The position numbers and the translations under genes were made by a program. Shown here piece after piece: positions 60,268 through 64,000 of a stretch of DNA of 64,000 nt (position 1 is its first letter; the number at the start of each line of letters is the position of its first letter). The stretch comes from Bacillota bacterium (lineage in GTDB: Bacteria; Bacillota; Clostridia; Christensenellales; Aristaeellaceae), in the NCBI GenBank assembly GCA_023416585.1, contig JAEZHM010000023.1:36036-100035 (forward strand), read 5' to 3'. A model generated the notes under the pieces. It had not been told where the DNA came from, searched no databases, and was given only the letters and a program-made list of their open reading frames with translations.

Positions 60268-61770
60268 ATGGCATTTTACAAGGATTATTCCAAAGACAGG
60301 AAAAATGACCACGCGGCTAAGGGATCCTGGGACGATGAGGGGACCCATTACAGAAAGCCGGCAAGGGGAGATAACGCAAACCGTTCGGACAAGCCGGCGT
60401 TTTCCCGCACGGGCAGAAGCATAGGTGGTGCGCAGCCTAACGGGGACAGGTCCGGCTACCGGGGCAGGCAGGACGGTGCGGGGAATAATCCCGCTTACCG
60501 CGCAAGGCCTGACGGCGCGCAAGGGGAAAAGAAGCCTTACAGCCGTCCCGCGCCCAGGAGCGATTACCGCCCCGCGGGAGAGAGGCCGGCTTTCCGCAGC
60601 CGTCCTGAAAGCGGGGATGGAGAAAAGAAATCTTACGGCCGTCCCGCGCCCAGGAGCGATTACCGTCCCGCGGGAGAGAGGCCGGCTTTCCGCAGCCGTC
60701 CTGAAAGCGGGGATGGGGAAAAGAAATCTTACGGCCGCCCTATTCCAAAGAGCAGCTATCGTCCCGCGGGAGAGGGGCCTTCCTATCGTGCCCGCCCTGA
60801 AAGCGGCGAAGGAGAGAAACGCGTGTACGGCCATCCGGCCCCTAGAAGCGATTTCCGCTCCAATGTGGAAAAGCCCGCATTTCGGGGCCGCCCCGAGCGG
60901 ACTGATGGTGGGAAACGTGCCTATGGCCGCCCAGCCCCTACGCGTCCTGTGCAGGAAAGCACAGAACCCGCCTACAAGCGTTATGAGTATAAGCCCCCCG
61001 TCCCGGCCCCCGTCCCGAAAGTGGAAGAATCCATTGATCCAATGGAAAATCTTCTTTCCGGGCGCAATCCCATCAGGGAAGCCATCAAAAGCGGCAGGGA
61101 TATTGAAAAGATGCTGGTTGCCAAGGGCGATTTGAGCGGTTCCGCCAGGGAAATTGTCGCCATGGCCAGGGAAGCCCGCATTCCCGTGCAGGAGGTGGAC
61201 AGGGCCAGGCTGGATGAGATCACAAGAAACCATCAGGGGATGCTGGCCTTCGCATCGGCTTACCAATATTCCACGGTGGAGGATATGCTTAAGGAAGCTG
61301 AGGAAAAGGGCGAAGATCCCTTCCTGATCCTGCTGGACGGCATTACGGATCCCCATAACCTGGGTGCCGTCATCCGCACGGCGGAGTGCGTGGGCGCCCA
61401 TGGCGTAATCGTGCCCGAGCGCCGCTCCGTGGGGCTGACTCCAGCTGCAGTAAAGGCTTCTGCCGGGGCCGTGGAACATGTGAAGGTGGCCAGGGTAGGA
61501 AACCTCAGCCGCACGCTGGAAGAACTTCAAAAGGCCGGGCTGTGGATCGCCGCGGCCGTAACTGACGGTGAGAATTATCAAAAGGCGGATTTGAGCGGGC
61601 CCCTGGCTTTGGTCATCGGCTCGGAGGGTGAGGGAATCAGCCGCCTGGTGCTTGAACACTGTGACAAAACCGTGGCGCTGCCCATGAAGGGGGAGATAGG
61701 CTCCCTGAACGCATCTGTAGCGGCCGGTATCCTGATGTACGCGGTACTGGCGGCAAGAAACAAAGGATAA
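60268..61770 (+). CDS. rlmB: RlmB/TrmH-like 2'-O-ribose methyltransferase with repetitive basic N-terminus
   Basis: SPOUT-fold methyltransferase, 500 residues, about twice the usual 250. The C-terminal half (from about residue 255, LLSGRNPIREAI) has the RlmB substrate-binding and catalytic domains: LDGITDPHNLGAVIRT, LVIGSEGEGISRL and SLNASVAAGILMY, so 2'-O-methylation of 23S rRNA is likely. The N-terminal half is predicted to be disordered: four 32-residue repeats (units like YGRPAPRSDYRPAGERP) rich in Arg, Pro and Glu. Such a tail may bind RNA or ribosomes. AGGAGGA precedes ATG 60268. Confidence 0.9.
   Translation: MAFYKDYSKDRKNDHAAKGSWDDEGTHYRKPARGDNANRSDKPAFSRTGRSIGGAQPNGDRSGYRGRQDGAGNNPAYRARPDGAQGEKKPYSRPAPRSDYRPAGERPAFRSRPESGDGEKKSYGRPAPRSDYRPAGERPAFRSRPESGDGEKKSYGRPIPKSSYRPAGEGPSYRARPESGEGEKRVYGHPAPRSDFRSNVEKPAFRGRPERTDGGKRAYGRPAPTRPVQESTEPAYKRYEYKPPVPAPVPKVEESIDPMENLLSGRNPIREAIKSGRDIEKMLVAKGDLSGSAREIVAMAREARIPVQEVDRARLDEITRNHQGMLAFASAYQYSTVEDMLKEAEEKGEDPFLILLDGITDPHNLGAVIRTAECVGAHGVIVPERRSVGLTPAAVKASAGAVEHVKVARVGNLSRTLEELQKAGLWIAAAVTDGENYQKADLSGPLALVIGSEGEGISRLVLEHCDKTVALPMKGEIGSLNASVAAGILMYAVLAARNKG
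60532..60930 (+). repeat. Tandem 96-bp repeats in the rlmB N-terminal region
   Basis: Four units of exactly 32 codons encoding KK(S/P)YGRPAPRSDYRPAG-type sequence. The first two are almost identical in DNA; later ones are diverged. It is not a CRISPR array, because the units are in frame and have no spacers. Confidence 0.75.
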
Positions 61771-61797
61771 ATCGCTTTGCAAAGGACAGGGAATGGG

Positions 61798-62472
61798 ATG
61801 ACGGAGCAAAACCGCAGCATGTCCAGAGATGAAGGGGAAGGCTTGGGCACCGGAGGGGAGGGCATTTTTGCCTCCCTTACCGATGAGGAGATCGTGACGA
61901 TGGCCCAGGAGGCCGACGGCACCGCCCTGGAATATCTTCTGAACAAGTACAAAAATTTTGTTAGGAGTAAGGCGCGCAGCTACTTCCTCATCGGCGCTGA
62001 CCATGAGGATATCGTGCAGGAAGGCATGATCGGCCTGTACAAGGCCATCCGTGACTTCAAGCCCGATAAATTAAGCTCCTTCCGCGCCTTTGCAGAGCTT
62101 TGCATCACCCGTCAGATCATCACCGCCATCAAGACCGCCACCAGGCAAAAGCACATTCCCTTAAACAGTTACGTTTCTTTGAACAAGCCGCTTTATGACG
62201 AGGAATCAGACCGCACGTTGCTGGACGTGATCATCGAGGGCCGGGCCACCAACCCTGAGGAGCTGCTCATCAGCCAGGAAGATCTGATGAGCATAAGGGA
62301 TAAGATCGACGAGGTGCTGTCCTCCCTTGAGCAGGAGGTTCTGGCCGCTTATCTTGACGGGGAAAGCTATCAGGAGATCGCCGAAAACCTGGGCCGCCAC
62401 GTGAAATCCATCGACAACGCGCTTCAAAGGGTCAAGCGCAAGCTGGAAAAATTCCTGGAAGAAAACCATTAG
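61798..62472 (+). CDS. sigH: Sporulation sigma factor SigH
   Basis: RNA polymerase sigma-H, 224 residues. Region 2 has LEYLLNKYKNFVRSKARSYF, IGADHEDIVQEGMIGLYKAI and FRAFAELCITRQIITAIKTA; region 4 has LSSLEQEVLAAYLDGESYQE and the HTH IAENLGRHVKSIDNALQRVK. In Bacilli and Clostridia SigH starts sporulation and stationary-phase genes, so this organism probably forms spores. ATG 61798 follows AGGGA. Its stop overlaps the stop of the converging gene by 4 bases. Confidence 0.93.
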   Translation: MTEQNRSMSRDEGEGLGTGGEGIFASLTDEEIVTMAQEADGTALEYLLNKYKNFVRSKARSYFLIGADHEDIVQEGMIGLYKAIRDFKPDKLSSFRAFAELCITRQIITAIKTATRQKHIPLNSYVSLNKPLYDEESDRTLLDVIIEGRATNPEELLISQEDLMSIRDKIDEVLSSLEQEVLAAYLDGESYQEIAENLGRHVKSIDNALQRVKRKLEKFLEENH

Positions 62473-63488
62473 GGCTGCATTTTCAAGGAGAACGTGTACA
62501 GTTGGTCATACTTCATTTTCAGCGTCAGCCTCGCTTCCCCGGTTTTCAGGTTGTATATGACCGACCAAAGCGTTCCCGGCTGGGAGATGCGGCCCAGCAG
62601 GCTCATCGCCTCTTCTTCGCTGAGTATCCCCCGGGATTTTTCAAGCGTTAACTCCGCCAGATCATAGCGGTCCTGCCCCACGCCCTCGCGGTTTTTTCCG
62701 GAGAGTATGAAATTCGTGACAACCTGCCAGGGGTTGTCACTTTTTATGACTGTTATCTCTCCATCAACAAACTCCACAACGGCAGAGTTTCCATTGCCGT
62801 CTGCAATCATAAAATGCGATGCACCGTCATGGAAGAGCAAATTGTAGCCTCTGAGCACTTCCACCGCTTCTTCCACGGTCTTTGCGTGATCCAGTATCAG
62901 CCGCACGGCAGCTACTTCGTCAATGGTCTGCTTATTTAAGTCTGCGGTTGGCTCAGCATGGGGGACGGATAGTATAGCCAGCGCCACACCATACTCGTTC
63001 ATGCCGTCTATCGTTATTCTGGGAGCGCTTAGCAGCGCCCTGTCCGAAAACAGGGAGCCCTTAGGTGGATTGTCTTTGCTGTAGCCAAGGTAATACAGGT
63101 CGCAAATGCCAAGGCCCGCGTATTTTTTAGGGGCGGATGTACCCACCATGACGATCGGGTGGTTTGCCAGCGCGTAATCCAGATTCCGGCAGAAAAGCGG
63201 CTCCCCCTTTTCGTTCCTTGCCAGAAAGCTGCTGCACTGCATGATGCCGCTTACAGCTTTAATATTCGGATTGTCCACCGTATAATTCAGTTGATAATCC
63301 CCATAATAGGTCATCGTGTAAAGGGGATAATCGTCTACTTTTTGGAGGCTCAGTATGGTGCGGGCCTCATCGATGCGGGGCCAGACAAAAAGGATTGCCA
63401 CCGCGAAAAGAAGGAGGACGGCGGGAAGTACCCATTTGGTAAAAAGCCGTCCGTGCCTTGCTTTTCCCATTAGTGCCGCTTCGCTCAT
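62469..63488 (-). CDS. Membrane-anchored linear amide C-N hydrolase (Ntn-hydrolase, C45/choloylglycine-like)
   Basis: Protein of 339 residues. An N-terminal membrane helix (about 18-37) is followed by an extracellular Ntn-hydrolase domain. The nucleophile is C85 in IMQCSSFLA, which must be freed by self-cleavage if the family mechanism holds. LFCRNLDYA with R and D, and the ITIDGMNEYGVALAIL block, match acyl-transferase/penicillin amidase-like C45 and bile-salt-hydrolase-like enzymes. It may hydrolyse N-acyl amides or beta-lactams; the substrate cannot be predicted. GGAGGGAAT precedes ATG 63488. Confidence 0.8.
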   Translation of the reverse strand: MSEAALMGKARHGRLFTKWVLPAVLLLFAVAILFVWPRIDEARTILSLQKVDDYPLYTMTYYGDYQLNYTVDNPNIKAVSGIMQCSSFLARNEKGEPLFCRNLDYALANHPIVMVGTSAPKKYAGLGICDLYYLGYSKDNPPKGSLFSDRALLSAPRITIDGMNEYGVALAILSVPHAEPTADLNKQTIDEVAAVRLILDHAKTVEEAVEVLRGYNLLFHDGASHFMIADGNGNSAVVEFVDGEITVIKSDNPWQVVTNFILSGKNREGVGQDRYDLAELTLEKSRGILSEEEAMSLLGRISQPGTLWSVIYNLKTGEARLTLKMKYDQLYTFSLKMQP

Positions 63489-63602
63489 GATATTCCCTCC
63501 GGTTTCAATATGTATTTTGCTTGATATTGATTTTATTGTGACGGGTAATCATGCCATTCATATTCTAACATTACTGCCTGAAATTGTATATCACGATGAG
63601 CA

Positions 63603-63851
63603 GCGCAACTGCAGATGCCTAACATCCATGTTTCCCATGAGCCTCGCGGACGCGGCATTGGCAAAACGCTGTTTTTCATGATCTGTGAAGAGACCCGGAG
63701 GCTCGGAGTGAATAATCTGTACATCTCCGCCCATTCCGCGTAGGAGCCCCAGGCATTTGATAAAGCCGTGGGATGTGCTGAAGCGCTTTAGTATGATCAA
63801 AAGCTGGCGTAAAAAGAGCCCGGCTAATGCCAGATGGAATTTGCGCTTTAG
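63603..63851 (+). pseudogene. Decayed GNAT acetyltransferase
   Basis: Reading 63603-63851 in one frame gives the C-terminal half of a GNAT enzyme. It contains the acetyl-CoA loop RGRGIGKTLFFM (63645-63680), EETRRLGVNNLYISAHSA, then the familiar QAF-K-A-GC block (63750-63776) and a degraded QLEYxL-like end. The frame is broken by TAG 63741, TAG 63789, TAA 63810, TAA 63825 and TAG 63849, and TGA 63597 lies just upstream. The N-terminal half is missing or frameshifted. The gene is clearly dead. The remainder of 63489-63602 shows nothing firm. Confidence 0.7.
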
Positions 63852-63883
63852 CATAGGCCAGAGTTCTTTATGAATTTTCGCTG

Positions 63884-63912
63884 TTGACAAAAATGCTGGG
63901 AATCGTTAGAAT
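63884..63912 (+). promoter_or_regulatory. Promoter of tRNA-Gly
   Basis: TTGACA at 63884-63889, 17 bases, TAGAAT at 63907-63912, about 30 bases before the tRNA. Consensus -35 and ideal spacing, as usual for stable RNA genes. Confidence 0.75.
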
Positions 63913-63943
63913 AAACTTTGACTGGCACGAGATGTGCGGACAT

Positions 63944-64000
63944 GCGGGTGTAGCTCAATGGTAGAGTTCTAGCTTCCCAAGCTAGCTACGTGGGTTCGAT
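63944..64000 (+). tRNA. tRNA-Gly (anticodon CCC), cut by the window end
   Basis: The acceptor 5' strand GCGGGTG starts at 63944. The D arm contains TAGCTCAATGGTAGAG, and the anticodon stem CTAGC/GCTAG encloses the loop TTCCCAA, giving CCC, which reads GGG glycine codons. The T arm begins GTGGGTTCGAT at the window end. About 57 of some 74 bases are present. Confidence 0.92.

Noticed and set aside
60217..62004. 595-residue open frame on the minus strand
   Set aside because: It lies antisense to rlmB and the start of sigH; the long frame is produced by the repetitive high-GC codons of rlmB. It has no ribosome site and its repeats mirror the sense repeats.
63591..63890. 99-residue minus-strand open frame beside the tRNA
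   Set aside because: It has no ribosome site, its start overlaps the tRNA promoter, and the opposite strand carries the GNAT pseudogene.

Overview
The window looks like the chromosome of a spore-forming, Gram-positive-type bacterium of the class Clostridia, probably gut or rumen associated and not a well-known species. This is an inference from several features. There is a SigH-type sporulation sigma factor next to mini-RNase III, ThyX and an RlmB-like methylase. Shine-Dalgarno (SD) sites are strong (GGAGG) and TTG or GTG starts are frequent. Secreted proteins carry SH3b repeats, and there is a DUF1667-type glycerol-3-phosphate dehydrogenase set. Short palindromic intergenic repeats are of a kind common in gut Clostridia. 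Sequence alone does not fix the species.

Layout. The left edge (1-180) carries a leftward promoter for a gene mostly outside the window. 542-6885 is a peptide/nickel-type ABC transporter operon (binding protein, two permeases, two ATPases) ending in a DapA/NanA-family aldolase. 7342-9158 holds murA, with an elaborate structured leader, and a J-domain/TPR protein that lacks a canonical start codon. 9193-12304 is a leftward group: a DUF3783-like protein, GtrA, a small protein and a GT-C-like membrane protein. An intergenic palindromic repeat follows, then three tandem M42 aminopeptidases (12750-15805, leftward). 16044-21999 runs rightward: a SWIM-SNF2 helicase, an SRAP DNA-protein crosslink protein, a DUF1015 protein and a flavodoxin-like reductase. 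A second repeat copy lies at 22056-22180.

22329-29915 contains an RluD-like pseudouridine synthase, an orphan MetQ with a long leader that resembles the SAM-riboswitch clan, an SH3b protein and a 1425-residue repeat-rich surface protein. 30101-31554 has a NUDIX hydrolase, a 56-residue membrane protein and a GNAT acetyltransferase. 31634-37035 has two paralogous secreted proteins flanking a clostripain-family (C11) protease; the two paralogues share a promoter block. 37441-41129 is a GlpA-like/GlpB-like/DUF1667 operon ending in a 3-methyladenine DNA glycosylase. 41237-47137 has an ABC-F ATPase with foreign-looking codon use and an ABC-2 exporter whose permease is fused to an M1-like metallopeptidase. 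47288-56789 is mixed: rubredoxin, a GT-C-like protein, a VanZ-like protein, a B12/radical SAM protein, a membrane protein, an RsuA-like synthase, a methyltransferase, a PatB-type lyase, a PepV-like dipeptidase and an ATPase. 57044-62472 is the housekeeping block: DUF5711-like, CvpA, mini-RNase III, ThyX, an RlmB-like enzyme with a repetitive basic N-terminus, and SigH. The window ends with a membrane-anchored Ntn-hydrolase, a decayed GNAT pseudogene and a tRNA-Gly cut by the right edge.

The most notable points are the three-hairpin murA leader, with a hairpin between SD and start codon; the SAM-like leader of metQ; the apparent ACG start of the J-domain gene; the permease-M1 peptidase fusion with an altered zinc-ligand spacing; the paired secreted paralogues around a C11 protease; and the GNAT pseudogene hidden beside the tRNA.
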